DNA of 64,000 bases from Alistipes sp. (lineage in GTDB: Bacteria; Bacteroidota; Bacteroidia; Bacteroidales; Rikenellaceae), in NCBI GenBank assembly GCA_017465575.1, contig JAFTVX010000018.1:57747-121746 (forward strand), given 5' to 3'. A program made the translations under genes and the position numbers. This document shows, piece after piece, positions 9,056 through 18,761 of the stretch (positions within the stretch are counted from its first letter, which is position 1; each line of letters opens with the position of its first letter). The notes under the pieces were generated by a model. It searched no databases. It was not told where the DNA came from and worked only from the letters and a program-made list of their open reading frames with translations.

Positions 9056-9784
9056 ATGATTAGAAAACTATACGATTGGGTATTGTCGTGGAGCGCCAGC
9101 AGATGGGGTTGGCTTGCTCTATTTTTTATGGCGTTATTTGAGGCGAGTTGGTTCCCGCTACCGCCTGATATTCTGCTTATTGCACTCTGCATTGGCGCCA
9201 CACAGCGCTCGTTCCGCTTCGCTACAATCTGTCTTGTAGGCTCGGTACTTGGTGCTGCGCTTGGCTACGGCATTGGTCACTTCTTGTGGGTCACCCCCGC
9301 AGGCGACCCTACCGTTATTGCCAACTTCTTCTACGACCATGTATTCAGTGTCGAGAGCTTCAATAATGTAGGTAACCTCTACGACCGCTTCAACTTCTGG
9401 ATTGTCTTTACCGCAGGCTTCACTCCCCTGCCGTTTAAGCTCTTCACGATTGCTGGCGGTATGTTCAGCATCAACTTCCCGATGTTTATCATCGCATCTA
9501 TCGTATCTCGCGGTATGCGATTCTTCCTTATAGGTTGGCTTATCTGGAAGTTTGGCGCACCTATCAAGACCTTTATCGACAAGTATTTCAATCTGTTGGC
9601 AACGCTTCTTGCAGTGATGCTTATCGGCTTTACCGCCCTCGCTTTCTGGCTCTTTGGCAGTGGCGAGGAGGAGAATACCGAGGTGGCTACAACCGAAGAG
9701 GTGGTAGCCGTTGAGAGTGAGCCAACAGAGAATGATAGCACCTTAACTTTGGAGGAGGCTTCGACATGCGACACCTTGGACTAA
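9056..9784 (+). CDS. YqaA/DedA-like (VTT domain) inner-membrane protein
   Basis: This is a polytopic membrane protein of 242 residues. Hydrophobic segments appear at about residues 17-35, 38-70 and 125-210. The 'FEASWFPLPPDILLIALC' stretch and the later 'GFTPLPFKLFTIAGG' are typical of the YqaA subgroup of DedA/VTT proteins, some of which act in lipid scrambling or membrane homeostasis. The last 35 residues are an unusually acidic tail rich in Glu and Thr, unlike the usual short basic ends. Its 3' end overlaps aroE by 19 bases, implying translational coupling. Confidence 0.8.
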   Translation: MIRKLYDWVLSWSASRWGWLALFFMALFEASWFPLPPDILLIALCIGATQRSFRFATICLVGSVLGAALGYGIGHFLWVTPAGDPTVIANFFYDHVFSVESFNNVGNLYDRFNFWIVFTAGFTPLPFKLFTIAGGMFSINFPMFIIASIVSRGMRFFLIGWLIWKFGAPIKTFIDKYFNLLATLLAVMLIGFTALAFWLFGSGEEENTEVATTEEVVAVESEPTENDSTLTLEEASTCDTLD

Positions 9785-10488
9785 TTGGTCGTAAGCTTGG
9801 TCACTCCTTCTCGGCAAAGTTCTTTAACGGCAAGTTTAAGGCCGAGCAGATAGATGCCGACTACAACCTCTTTGAGATTGAGTCGATTGATATGCTCCCC
9901 TTGTTGGTTAAGGAGCACATGCTTGAGGGCTTCAATGTAACGATTCCCTACAAGGAGAGCGTTATACCCTACCTCGATGAACTCTCGGAGGAGGCAAAGA
10001 CAATTGGCGCTGTAAACTGCGTGGTTATCCGTGATGGCAAGATGGTTGGCCACAACACCGATATTACAGGCATTGAGGCATCGTTGCATTGGCTCGATAT
10101 AGCGCCCGAAGCCAAGGTACTGATTTTGGGTACAGGTGGTGCTTCGAAGGCTGTACAGTATGTTTTGCGCAAGTACGGCATATCATTTACAGTTGTTTCG
10201 CGCGATGAGCAGAAGGGCAATACCACCTACTCAAAGCTTACGGCTGAGGATATCGCCGAGCATAAGATTGTCATCAACACCACACCTCTCGGTATGTCGC
10301 CCGGTGTGGATAGTGCTCCCGAGATTGACTACTCTGCAATAGACGCTGAGCATAAGGTTTTTGACCTTGTCTACAACCCTGCCGAAACGCTCTTCTTAAA
10401 GCGTTGCAAGGAGCAAGGGGCAGCGACGATGGGTGGCATAATGATGTTACAAACACAGGCCATAGCATCGTGGCATCTGTGGAAATAG
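9766..10488 (+). CDS. aroE: Shikimate dehydrogenase
   Basis: NADPH-dependent reduction of 3-dehydroshikimate to shikimate in the route to chorismate and aromatic amino acids. The substrate domain shows GRKLGHSFSAKFF, the catalytic Lys63 in VTIPYKES and Asp99 in GHNTD. The cofactor domain has GTGGASKAV. The C-terminal GGIMMLQTQA helix is also conserved. At 240 residues it is a compact version (E. coli AroE has 272), as is usual in Bacteroidota. It overlaps the DedA-like gene and ends at a strong terminator. Confidence 0.95.
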   Translation: MRHLGLIGRKLGHSFSAKFFNGKFKAEQIDADYNLFEIESIDMLPLLVKEHMLEGFNVTIPYKESVIPYLDELSEEAKTIGAVNCVVIRDGKMVGHNTDITGIEASLHWLDIAPEAKVLILGTGGASKAVQYVLRKYGISFTVVSRDEQKGNTTYSKLTAEDIAEHKIVINTTPLGMSPGVDSAPEIDYSAIDAEHKVFDLVYNPAETLFLKRCKEQGAATMGGIMMLQTQAIASWHLWK

Positions 10489-10496
10489 AAAAAGAA

Positions 10497-10521
10497 ACGA
10501 GGCGGTTGCCTCGTTTTTTTT
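10497..10521. terminator. Terminator between aroE and DUF2007
   Basis: Perfect stem ACGAGGC/GCCTCGT with loop GGTT, followed by eight T residues. An A-rich run on the other side could let it serve the convergent DUF2007 gene as well. Confidence 0.85.
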
Positions 10522-10522
10522 G

Positions 10523-10744
10523 TTACATATCACCTGAACTTAACACCTTGTCGGCCTCGTCGTAATCCTCTGCCCGCACCATTAAGCGTGCGGGAAAGGC
10601 GCCTGTTGCATAGATTGTAGACATAAACTCGCCATGGATTACCGACTCTATGCCGGCGCTATCCAATACCGACTTAGCAATCTCTGCCTCGACGGGGCTG
10701 TTGTACTCTCGTACACGCTTCAATGTATCGCCACTCTCTCCCAT
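10523..10744 (-). CDS. DUF2007 small protein
   Basis: This soluble protein of 73 residues has the pattern 'SPVEAEIAKSVLDSAGIESVIHGE' followed by 'RLMVRAEDYDEADKVL'. That matches the DUF2007 family (putative signal-transducing protein), a small alpha/beta fold related to PII-like ferredoxin-type domains. The function of the family is not established. It lies alone, convergent with aroE and divergent from dnaE. Confidence 0.75.
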   Translation of the reverse strand: MGESGDTLKRVREYNSPVEAEIAKSVLDSAGIESVIHGEFMSTIYATGAFPARLMVRAEDYDEADKVLSSGDM

Positions 10745-10833
10745 AATCGTAATATTTTAAGGTTTTGGTAAAGTTAACACTTTTTTCCTTAAAAAAGCAA
10801 TCATCATACTATTTTTATCAGAAAAATTATCGC

Positions 10834-10841
10834 TATATTTG
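10834..10841 (+). promoter_or_regulatory. -7 box of dnaE promoter
   Basis: TATATTTG lies 21 bases before the dnaE ATG. No good TTG is visible 20 bases upstream, so only the -7 element is claimed. Confidence 0.5.
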
Positions 10842-10862
10842 TACACTTAATTTTATCTCTAT

Positions 10863-13800
10863 ATGCGTCAGTTTGTACACCTACATGTTCACTCGCAGTA
10901 TTCACTGCTTGATGGCCAGGCAAGTATTCCAAAACTTGTCGACAAGGCCATTACTGACGGCATGCCTGGCATCGCCATTACCGACCACGGTAACATGTTC
11001 GGTGTCAAGGAGTTCTTTAACTATGTAAATAAGAAGAATGGCGCACGACGCGATAAGATTAAGTCGCTAAAAGCACTTGTTGAGCGCTTGGAGAATGGCA
11101 CAGCCTCGGCCGAGGAGATGGGCGATGATGCATCGGCATCGTTGGCTAAGGCGCGTGCCGAATTGGATAGTCTACCCAAGGCCGACTTCAAGGGTATCAT
11201 CGGTTGCGAGGTCTATGTGGCACACCGTCGCCTCTTCAACAAAGATGGCAAACAGGACCAGAGTGGCTACCACCTTATCTTGTTGGCCAAGAATATGACT
11301 GGCTACAAGAACCTTATCAAAATTGTTTCGAAGGCCTATACCGAGGGCTTCTATATGCGTCCCCGCACCGACCGAGTAGAGATTGAGAAGTACCACGAGG
11401 GTCTTATCTGCTGCTCGGCATGTATCGGTGGCGAGGTGCCCCGACATATCCGCGAAGATAGGTTCGATGAAGCCGAGGAGGCTATCCGCTGGTATAAGAA
11501 TCTCTTTGGCGACGACTACTACCTTGAGCTTCAGCTTCACAAGGCTACTGTTGAGCGTGCCAACCACGAGGCTTACCATGTGCAGTTGAAGGTCAACGAA
11601 TATCTTAAGCAGTACGCTGATAAATACGGCATTAAACTCGTCTGCACCAACGATGTTCACTTCGTTGAAGAGGAGCATGCCGAGGCACACGACCGCCTTA
11701 TCTGTCTTGGTACAGGTAAGGACCTCGACGATCCAAAGCGTATGCTCTACTCTAAGCAGGAGTGGATGAAGACTACGGCCGAGATGGCTGCTATCTTCGA
11801 CGATGTCCCCGAGGCGTTGGATAACACGGTCGAGGTGTGCAACAAGGTCGAAAGCTACTCTATCGACCATGCACCCATTATGCCCACCTTCGCCATTCCC
11901 GAGGAGTTTGGCACAGAGGAGGGCTATCGTCAGAAATATACTGAGCAGGACCTCTTCGACGAGTTTACACGCGACGAGAATGGCAATGTCGTGATGGAGG
12001 AGGCTGATGCTAAGAAAAAGATTGATAAACTTGGTGGTTACGACAAGTTATATCGTATAAAGCTTGAGGCAGACTATCTCGCAAAACTCGCCATGGATGG
12101 TGCACATAAGCGCTATGGCGATGAGCTTGACGAGGAGACCCAGACACGCCTTAAGTTCGAGCTTCATATTATGAAGACAATGGGTTTCCCGGGCTACTTC
12201 CTTATCGTGCAGGACTTTATTCGTGCTGCCCGCGAGGAGTTGGATGTCTCGGTAGGCCCTGGCCGTGGCTCGGCTGCGGGTTCAGCGGTAGCTTACTGCC
12301 TCGGTATCACGCAGATTGACCCCATTAAGTACGACTTGCTGTTTGAGCGATTCCTAAATCCTGACCGTATCTCGTTGCCCGATATCGATATCGACTTCGA
12401 CGATGATGGCCGTGGCCGTGTGCTTAACTGGGTAACGCAGAAGTATGGCAAGGAGAAGGTGGCGCATATCATCACCTACGGCACTATGGCTACGAAGATG
12501 GCATTGAAGGATGTCGCTCGTGTGCAGAAGTTGCCTATCCCCGTGTCGAACCAGCTCTGCAAGTGGGTTCCCGACCGTATTCCCGACCCCAACGACAAGG
12601 ATAAGCTTCTGAAGATTAACCTTAAAAATGCTATCAACGCTGTTCCCGAGTTGAAGGCTGCTGAGGAGTCCGACGACCCCGCTATGCGCGATACTATTAA
12701 GTACGCCAAGATTCTCGAAGGCAATGTTCGTGGCACGGGTGTACACGCTTGTGGCACCATTATCTGTCGTGATGATATCACCGACTGGGTGCCTGTAAGT
12801 ACGGCTGTCGATAAGGAGACGGGCGAGAATATGCTCGTTACGCAGTACGAGGGCTCGGTGATTGAGGATACGGGACTTATCAAAATGGACTTCCTCGGCT
12901 TGAAGACTCTCTCAATTATCAAAGATGCTGTCGAGACCGTCGAGCAAACCCACGGCGTAAAGATTGATATCGATAATATACCTATCGACGATAGGAAGAC
13001 ATACGAACTCTACTGCAAGGGTGGCACTATCGGCACCTTCCAGTTTGAGTCGCCAGGTATGCAGAAGTACCTTAGAGAGTTGCAGCCCTCGACTTTCGAG
13101 GATTTGATTGCGATGAACGCACTGTATCGTCCTGGCCCGATGGACTATATTCCCGACTTTATCGACCGTAAGCACGGGCGCAAACCTATTGTCTACGATA
13201 TCCCCATCATGGAGCGATATTTGAAGGATACCTACGGCATTACGGTATATCAAGAGCAGGTGATGCTTCTCTCGCGATTGTTGGGTAACTTTACGCGAGG
13301 TGAGTCGGATACCCTGCGTAAGGCGATGGGTAAGAAGATTAAGTCGAAGCTTGACGAGCTGAAGCCCAAGTTTATTGCGGGTGGTAAGTCGAATGGCCAC
13401 GACGAGAAGGTCTTGGAGAAGATATGGGCCGACTGGGAGAAGTTCGCATCGTACGCCTTCAACAAGTCGCACGCCACATGCTATTCGTGGGTTGCCTACC
13501 AGACAGCCTACATCAAGGCGCACTATCCCTCGGAGTATATGGCGACGGTCTTGAGCCGTAACCTTAATGATATCAAGCAGGTTACGACCTATATGACCGA
13601 GTGCAAGAGCATGGGCATTGCCGTTCTTGGCCCCGATGTTAATGAGTCGAAAGTGAAGTTCTCGACCAACAAGAAGGGAGATGTACGCTTTGGCTTGGCA
13701 GCTATCAAGGGTGTCGGTGAGGCAGCATCCGAGAGCATCGTTAACGAACGAGAGCAGAATGGCGCTTATAAGTCGATTTATGATTTCATGGAGCGTGTCA

Positions 13801-14699
13801 ACTATGCCGTGGTTAACCGTAAGTGTTTGGAGAATATGGCCAATGCTGGCTGTTTCGACTCGCTTATCGACTTCAACCGTTCGCGCTTCTTTGCCGAGGA
13901 TCAGAGTGGTGTCGCCTTCCTCGAGCAGCTTATTCGCTATGGTCAGCGTGTTCAGCAAGATAAGCAGAATGCCCAGCAGAGCCTCTTCGGTATGGCTATG
14001 GATGCAGGCTTCGCTATTCAGCAACCGCGTGTTCCCGTTGCCGAGGATTGGAATAACCTGACGATTCTTAACCGTGAGCGTGAGGTTATCGGTCTCTACC
14101 TCTCGTCGCACCCTCTCGACCGCTTTGGCTTTATCTTGCGCAAGATGTGTCAGGCGAAGTTGGGTAACCTCGAAGACCTAAAGCCCTACGACGGTATGGA
14201 GATAGCTGTGGCGGGCATCGTTACAGATGTTACGAACCTTACGACGAAGGACAACCGCCGATATGCTCGCTTCAAGATGGAGGACTACGAGACGGGCCAC
14301 GAGTTTACGCTTTTTAGCAAGGATTACGAGAAGTTTGGCCTTATGATTGAGGTCAATAACTTCCTCTTTATCCGTGGCCGTGTGCAGACCCGACCCTATC
14401 GTGAGCCTGCCGAGTTGGAGTTTAAGATTGTGTCGATTCAGCACCTTGCCGAGGTAGCCGAGAGCATCTCGAATATCCGTATCGACTTGGATATCAACGA
14501 GATTTCGACTACGCTTACAGATATGCTTCAAGAGCGTATCGAGGCCACGCCAGGCAAGACGAATGTGGGTATTACTGTCCACGACTATACCGAGGATATT
14601 AAGGTAAAACTTAAATCGAAGCAGTTCCGCATAGAGCCTACAACGGAGTTTATGGAGTTCTTGGAGCTTAACGAGCTAAACTACACAATAAGCATATAA
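10863..14699 (+). CDS. dnaE: DNA polymerase III alpha subunit
   Basis: This is the replicative polymerase catalytic subunit, 1278 residues. The N-terminal PHP domain begins 'HVHSQYSLLDG' and retains several metal-ligand histidines and acidic residues (TDHGNM, CTNDVHF), so it may still bind metal. The palm carries the catalytic aspartates in PDIDIDFDDDGR and the GPGRGSAAGS motif. The finger region 'YRPGPMDYIPDFI', the helix-hairpin-helix region and a C-terminal OB fold ('EIAVAGIVTDVTNLTTKDNRRYARFKMED') follow. Compared with E. coli DnaE (1160) the N-terminal third contains charged insertions, for example around residues 60-100 and 335-360. It is a single-gene unit by its own promoter, and trxA follows 63 bases later. 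Confidence 0.97.
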   Translation: MRQFVHLHVHSQYSLLDGQASIPKLVDKAITDGMPGIAITDHGNMFGVKEFFNYVNKKNGARRDKIKSLKALVERLENGTASAEEMGDDASASLAKARAELDSLPKADFKGIIGCEVYVAHRRLFNKDGKQDQSGYHLILLAKNMTGYKNLIKIVSKAYTEGFYMRPRTDRVEIEKYHEGLICCSACIGGEVPRHIREDRFDEAEEAIRWYKNLFGDDYYLELQLHKATVERANHEAYHVQLKVNEYLKQYADKYGIKLVCTNDVHFVEEEHAEAHDRLICLGTGKDLDDPKRMLYSKQEWMKTTAEMAAIFDDVPEALDNTVEVCNKVESYSIDHAPIMPTFAIPEEFGTEEGYRQKYTEQDLFDEFTRDENGNVVMEEADAKKKIDKLGGYDKLYRIKLEADYLAKLAMDGAHKRYGDELDEETQTRLKFELHIMKTMGFPGYFLIVQDFIRAAREELDVSVGPGRGSAAGSAVAYCLGITQIDPIKYDLLFERFLNPDRISLPDIDIDFDDDGRGRVLNWVTQKYGKEKVAHIITYGTMATKMALKDVARVQKLPIPVSNQLCKWVPDRIPDPNDKDKLLKINLKNAINAVPELKAAEESDDPAMRDTIKYAKILEGNVRGTGVHACGTIICRDDITDWVPVSTAVDKETGENMLVTQYEGSVIEDTGLIKMDFLGLKTLSIIKDAVETVEQTHGVKIDIDNIPIDDRKTYELYCKGGTIGTFQFESPGMQKYLRELQPSTFEDLIAMNALYRPGPMDYIPDFIDRKHGRKPIVYDIPIMERYLKDTYGITVYQEQVMLLSRLLGNFTRGESDTLRKAMGKKIKSKLDELKPKFIAGGKSNGHDEKVLEKIWADWEKFASYAFNKSHATCYSWVAYQTAYIKAHYPSEYMATVLSRNLNDIKQVTTYMTECKSMGIAVLGPDVNESKVKFSTNKKGDVRFGLAAIKGVGEAASESIVNEREQNGAYKSIYDFMERVNYAVVNRKCLENMANAGCFDSLIDFNRSRFFAEDQSGVAFLEQLIRYGQRVQQDKQNAQQSLFGMAMDAGFAIQQPRVPVAEDWNNLTILNREREVIGLYLSSHPLDRFGFILRKMCQAKLGNLEDLKPYDGMEIAVAGIVTDVTNLTTKDNRRYARFKMEDYETGHEFTLFSKDYEKFGLMIEVNNFLFIRGRVQTRPYREPAELEFKIVSIQHLAEVAESISNIRIDLDINEISTTLTDMLQERIEATPGKTNVGITVHDYTEDIKVKLKSKQFRIEPTTEFMEFLELNELNYTISI

Positions 14700-14762
14700 T
14701 CGTTTATATTAGATAAACTTAACTAATTTACTAATTTATAACATTTTAAAACATTATTTATT

Positions 14763-15077
14763 ATGGCACTTAACATTACAAAGGAGAACTACGAGCAGAT
14801 TTTGGCTGAGGGTAAGCCCGTTGTTATCGATTTCTGGGCAACATGGTGCGGTCCTTGCCGTATGATTTCACCCATCATTGAGGAGCTTGCTGAGGAGTAC
14901 GAGGGCAAGGTTCTTATCGGCAAGTGCGATGTAGATGCTAACGACGATGTTGTTGCACAGTACATGGTTCGTAACATTCCTACTATCGTTTTCCTTAAGG
15001 ACGGCAAGCAGGTAGACAAGCATGTAGGTGCTGGTACCAAGGAGCAGATCAAGGCTAAGATTGACGCTTTGCTCTAA
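14763..15077 (+). CDS. trxA: Thioredoxin
   Basis: Small cytoplasmic dithiol reductant of 104 residues with the canonical active site WCGPC and the cis-proline segment 'RNIPTIVFLKDG'. No signal peptide is present, so it acts in the cytoplasm rather than as an envelope thioredoxin of the kind common in Bacteroidota. An AT-rich 63-base gap separates it from dnaE; no clear -7 box is visible there. It ends at a perfect 11-bp hairpin. Confidence 0.96.
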   Translation: MALNITKENYEQILAEGKPVVIDFWATWCGPCRMISPIIEELAEEYEGKVLIGKCDVDANDDVVAQYMVRNIPTIVFLKDGKQVDKHVGAGTKEQIKAKIDALL

Positions 15078-15098
15078 TCTTTGATACACACATAAGCG

Positions 15099-15130
15099 AA
15101 GACCGACCACGCAAAATGGTCGGTCTTTCT
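15099..15130. terminator. Terminator between trxA and pstB
   Basis: Perfect 11-bp stem AAGACCGACCA/TGGTCGGTCTT with a seven-base loop (15099-15127), then a short T-rich stretch. It lies between convergent genes and may serve both. Confidence 0.75.
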
Positions 15131-15179
15131 GTTATTTTAACCACCTAATTTTCAGCAGTCGTATCAGTTTTAGGTAGCA

Positions 15180-15947
15180 TCAGCCCATCTTGCCCGTAAG
15201 GTAGGCCTTGGTGCGTTCGTCTGAGGGGTTAGAGAACATCGTAGCGGTGTCGCCATACTCAACCAACTCACCCAAGTACATAAACATAGACTTCGACGAT
15301 ATACGCATCGCCTGTCCCATATTGTGGGTTACAATCAAGATGGTTACCTCCTTTTGAAGCACCTGCATCAGTTGCTCGATATGCGCCGTGGCGATTGGAT
15401 CGAGTGCCGAAGTTGGCTCATCCATAAGCAAGATATCGGGTTTTAGTGCCAACGCGCGGGCGATGCAGAGACGCTGTTGCTGACCACCAGAGAGGAATGT
15501 TCCCTTCTTGTTCAACACATCCTTAACCTCATCCCACAATGCAACACTTCGTAGGCAGCGTTCCACCGTTTCATCTTTCTCGGTCTTCGATAGGCGAATA
15601 CCATTAAGCGTATAGCCCGATAGCACATTGTCGTAGATGCTCATCGTCGGAAATGGCGCAGGTCGCTGAAAGACCATACCCACCCTACGGCGTACATCGA
15701 TAGGCTCCATCGAGAGGATATTCTCGCCATTGAGCAATATCTCGCCATCAACACGAATGTTGGGATATAGGTTGTGCATAAGGTTTACGGCACGCAATAG
15801 TGTTGATTTGCCACATCCCGAGGGTCCCATTATGGCAGTTATCGTATTTCTGTCGATGGCAGCCGATACATACTTTACCGCCATCGTCTGCTTGGTGTAC
15901 GACACGCAAGTCTTATTAAACTCTAATATAGGTTTTACTGATTCCAT
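15180..15947 (-). CDS. pstB: Phosphate ABC transporter ATP-binding protein PstB
   Basis: ATPase of the high-affinity phosphate importer. At 255 residues it is standard length, with Walker A GPSGCGKST, a Q-loop in VFQRPAPF, signature LSGGQQQR and Walker B ILLMDEPTSALDP; the H-loop is in VTHNMGQA. It overlaps the 3' end of pstA by 13 bases and is the last gene of the pst operon. In many bacteria phoU follows here; in this genome the next gene is the convergent trxA, so phoU is absent from the cluster. Confidence 0.96.
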   Translation of the reverse strand: MESVKPILEFNKTCVSYTKQTMAVKYVSAAIDRNTITAIMGPSGCGKSTLLRAVNLMHNLYPNIRVDGEILLNGENILSMEPIDVRRRVGMVFQRPAPFPTMSIYDNVLSGYTLNGIRLSKTEKDETVERCLRSVALWDEVKDVLNKKGTFLSGGQQQRLCIARALALKPDILLMDEPTSALDPIATAHIEQLMQVLQKEVTILIVTHNMGQAMRISSKSMFMYLGELVEYGDTATMFSNPSDERTKAYLTGKMG

Positions 15948-16801
15948 CTCTTTGCAAGATATTTAGCCGTAAGATTTAATGTTAAAACAAATAATAACAA
16001 GAAGAGCGATGCGCCCCAAATCAACTCTTGCAGGTTGGGGTCGTTGAAGAACTCCCAAATAAGCAGGGGTACAGCTGAAATTGGCTTATCGACCGCAAAG
16101 CGGATAAACGAGCAGCCGAGGGCGGTAAACATCAGAGGTGCGGTCTCGCCAATCACACGCGAGATAGCTAACAAAATACCTGTAAAGATACCTCCGAAGG
16201 CTGCGGGAAGTTGTACTTTAAGCATCACACGCGCACGATTGCCACCAAGTGCCAAGCCAGCCTCTTTGAGCGATGCGGGGAGAATCTTCAGAGTCTCCTC
16301 GGTAGAGCGAATAATAAGAGGAAGCATCATAACGAAGAGTGCCACACTACCAGCGATTGCCGAGTAACCCTTCATCGGCACAACGACCCAAATATAGACC
16401 ACGATGCCGATAATTACCGAGGGTGTACCTTGCAGTAAGTCCGTGAGATAGCTCACGGTCTGTGCAAATCGATTTTTGGGGTTTTCTGCTAAAAAAGCAC
16501 CGCACAAGATACCTATGGGCACAGCCACAACGGCGGCCATACCGAGCATCAACATCGTACCGATAATGCCGTTTGCGATACCGCCCGGTATAGGCTCGCC
16601 AGCCTCGATAGCCTTCATTGCCTTATACGCTGTAGGCGTAGGCTCGGTAAGGAACGACCACGATAGTTGGTCGTATCCACGCCAAAAGACCTCGCCCAAG
16701 ATGGCGAACAGCGGAATTGCCGTAAGGGCGGCCAATAGACATACTCCCCACTTTAACGCCTTATCCTTTGCCAAGCGATTTCTAATTTTCAATTTATCCA
16801 T
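15935..16801 (-). CDS. pstA: Phosphate ABC transporter permease PstA
   Basis: Inner-membrane permease of 288 residues with about six hydrophobic segments and the cytoplasmic EAA-type loop 'EAGLALGGNRARVMLKVQLPAA' that contacts PstB. The 'QGTPSVIIGIVVYIW' segment is typical of PstA. It is two bases from pstC upstream and overlaps pstB downstream, so translation is likely coupled. Confidence 0.94.
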   Translation of the reverse strand: MDKLKIRNRLAKDKALKWGVCLLAALTAIPLFAILGEVFWRGYDQLSWSFLTEPTPTAYKAMKAIEAGEPIPGGIANGIIGTMLMLGMAAVVAVPIGILCGAFLAENPKNRFAQTVSYLTDLLQGTPSVIIGIVVYIWVVVPMKGYSAIAGSVALFVMMLPLIIRSTEETLKILPASLKEAGLALGGNRARVMLKVQLPAAFGGIFTGILLAISRVIGETAPLMFTALGCSFIRFAVDKPISAVPLLIWEFFNDPNLQELIWGASLFLLLFVLTLNLTAKYLAKRWNQ

Positions 16802-16803
16802 AG

Positions 16804-17661
16804 TTATGCTATTCTTGCTCGTTTAATCATTATTTTGCCTATCATATTGATAAACGCCGTAATCATAAAGAGTATCAGACCGATAGCAATCAGCGAGGAG
16901 AGGCGCAAATCATCAGCTTCGCCAAATTGGTTGGCGATGATTGATGCCATAGAGTTGCCCGTTGAGGTGATTGAGTCGGGAATGTTATTGGTATTACCGA
17001 TAAGCATAGTTACGGTCATCGTCTCGCCTAAGGCACGACCAATTGCCAAGATATACGACGAGAAGATTCCCGAGCCAGCCACGGGAAATACCACCTTGCG
17101 GATAACCTCGGCACGGGTTGCACCAAGACTGTATGCGCCCTCTTTTAGGTCGTTAGGCACCATCTTGATAAACTCTGCACTGAGCGAGGCGGCGTAGGGC
17201 ACAATCATAATTGCCAAGACCAATGAGGCGGTCAATATGCCTGAACCTTGTGGCGAGATATTGAGTGCCATAATTAGTGGACGCAGGGTGTAGAAGCCCC
17301 ACAAGCCATAGATTATCGAGGGGATACCTGCTAAAAGGTCGGTTACGGTGCTTAGTATAGCGGCGATGCGTGTGCCCTTGAAGTACTCGCCTACGAACAA
17401 TGCCACGGGGAGTGAGAATGGTATGCAGAAGATGAGGGCCAACAGCGTAGTCATCAGCGTACCTGTGATAAAGGGCAAGGCTCCATACTGCTCCGAGCCC
17501 TCGGTATAACTCCACTCCGACGAGGTCAGAAATTTGAAGAATCCGAAGTGTTCGAACGCCTCATAAGCGTCAGTGACGAGGGCGTAGACTACGCCCCCGC
17601 ACACTACGGGCATTATCAATGCCGCTACGAACAATAGAATGTTATATAACTTATCGTTCAT
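16804..17661 (-). CDS. pstC: Phosphate ABC transporter permease PstC
   Basis: This is the second permease of the phosphate importer, 285 residues, with multiple transmembrane helices. It has the coupling loop 'EGAYSLGATRAEVIRKVVFPVA' and the family segment 'AGIPSIIYGLWGF'. It pairs with PstA to form the channel. The gene starts nine bases after the end of pstS and ends two bases before pstA, and belongs to the same operon. Confidence 0.94.
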   Translation of the reverse strand: MNDKLYNILLFVAALIMPVVCGGVVYALVTDAYEAFEHFGFFKFLTSSEWSYTEGSEQYGALPFITGTLMTTLLALIFCIPFSLPVALFVGEYFKGTRIAAILSTVTDLLAGIPSIIYGLWGFYTLRPLIMALNISPQGSGILTASLVLAIMIVPYAASLSAEFIKMVPNDLKEGAYSLGATRAEVIRKVVFPVAGSGIFSSYILAIGRALGETMTVTMLIGNTNNIPDSITSTGNSMASIIANQFGEADDLRLSSLIAIGLILFMITAFINMIGKIMIKRARIA

Positions 17662-17670
17662 CGCTTACTA

Positions 17671-18732
17671 TTAAATAAGTACCGAGACACCGTTATATGT
17701 TACGGTCTTTAAGTTCGTAAGGCTCAACTCCTTTGCCTTGGGAGGTAGCGGTGCATAGTGCACATCGATTGTTATGTGCTGTGCCTCGTCTGATAAGATA
17801 TACTTCAGCAAATCGAGTGTTGCCTCTGCCTGCTCCTTCGAACGGTCGGAGTAATTCTGCTCCTTGTAGATAATCATCCAAGTGAATGTCGAGATGGGGT
17901 ATGCACCCACAGCATCGGCATTAGTAATCGAACAACGAGTATCGGCGGGGATTTCGCCCATTGCTGCTGCCGAGATGCTTGCTGTTGAGGGCAATACAAA
18001 CTCACCTCTTGGGTTCTGAATGCGGGCGTATGGTATCTTCTGCGCAAAGGCATACTCCGAGCCAACATAGCCGATTGTATTCTTTGTCTGCTTGATGATG
18101 CCCGCTACGCCGGGGTTGCCCTTGGCAGCCTGTCCAACGGGGAAGTTTACCGATTTGCCAGCACCAAACTTCTCGCGCCACATTGCGCTCGCCTTCGTAA
18201 GGTAGTCGGTGAATACGAATGTCGTACCCGAACCATCTGAGCGATAGACAGGGATAATAGCCTCTTCGGGGAGCTCGACATCTGGGTTGAGAGCAGCCAA
18301 ACGCTCATCGTTCCACATCGTGATGTTGCCTGCAAAGATATCGGCGATAACCTCGCCCGAGAGTCTTAACTCCTTGATACCGTCGAGGTTGTATGCCAAA
18401 ACCACAGCACCCATACAAGTTGGGATATGCACCACGGCATCCATCTCTGCCATCTCCTTATCCGAGAGGAAGGCATCGCTACCAGCGAAATCCACAATCT
18501 TGTCGCGAAGGTTGCGCACACCACCGCCCGAACCGATGCCACCATAGGCTACCTGGTCGCCCTTTACTTGGGCAAACTGCTCGAAAACCACATTATAGAA
18601 GGGCAAGGGGAATGTTGCTCCTGCGCCCGAAAGCTCCTGAGGCTCACGACCTCTGTTCTGGGTGTTATCGCCACAACCGACAACTGTAAGTGCGGCAACA
18701 AATGTCAAAACTGATAACAAAAACTTTTTCAT
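17671..18732 (-). CDS. pstS: Periplasmic phosphate-binding lipoprotein PstS
   Basis: Phosphate-binding component of the Pst system, 353 residues. The N-terminus is a lipoprotein signal with the lipobox cysteine at residue 20 (VVGC). The phosphate-site motifs of PstS are visible: 'GAGATFPLPFY' at the N-terminal lobe, 'GIGSGGGVRNL', 'FAGSDAFLSD' and 'YRSDGSGTTFVFTDYL'. It is preceded by the porin gene (29-base gap) and followed by pstC. Confidence 0.96.
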   Translation of the reverse strand: MKKFLLSVLTFVAALTVVGCGDNTQNRGREPQELSGAGATFPLPFYNVVFEQFAQVKGDQVAYGGIGSGGGVRNLRDKIVDFAGSDAFLSDKEMAEMDAVVHIPTCMGAVVLAYNLDGIKELRLSGEVIADIFAGNITMWNDERLAALNPDVELPEEAIIPVYRSDGSGTTFVFTDYLTKASAMWREKFGAGKSVNFPVGQAAKGNPGVAGIIKQTKNTIGYVGSEYAFAQKIPYARIQNPRGEFVLPSTASISAAAMGEIPADTRCSITNADAVGAYPISTFTWMIIYKEQNYSDRSKEQAEATLDLLKYILSDEAQHITIDVHYAPLPPKAKELSLTNLKTVTYNGVSVLI

Positions 18733-18761
18733 AATACTTTATATATTAGATATTTGTACTC

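Noticed and set aside
12912-14111. 399-residue open frame on the minus strand inside dnaE
   Set aside because: It is fully antisense to dnaE, has no promoter or family resemblance, and arises from the codon bias of the sense gene.
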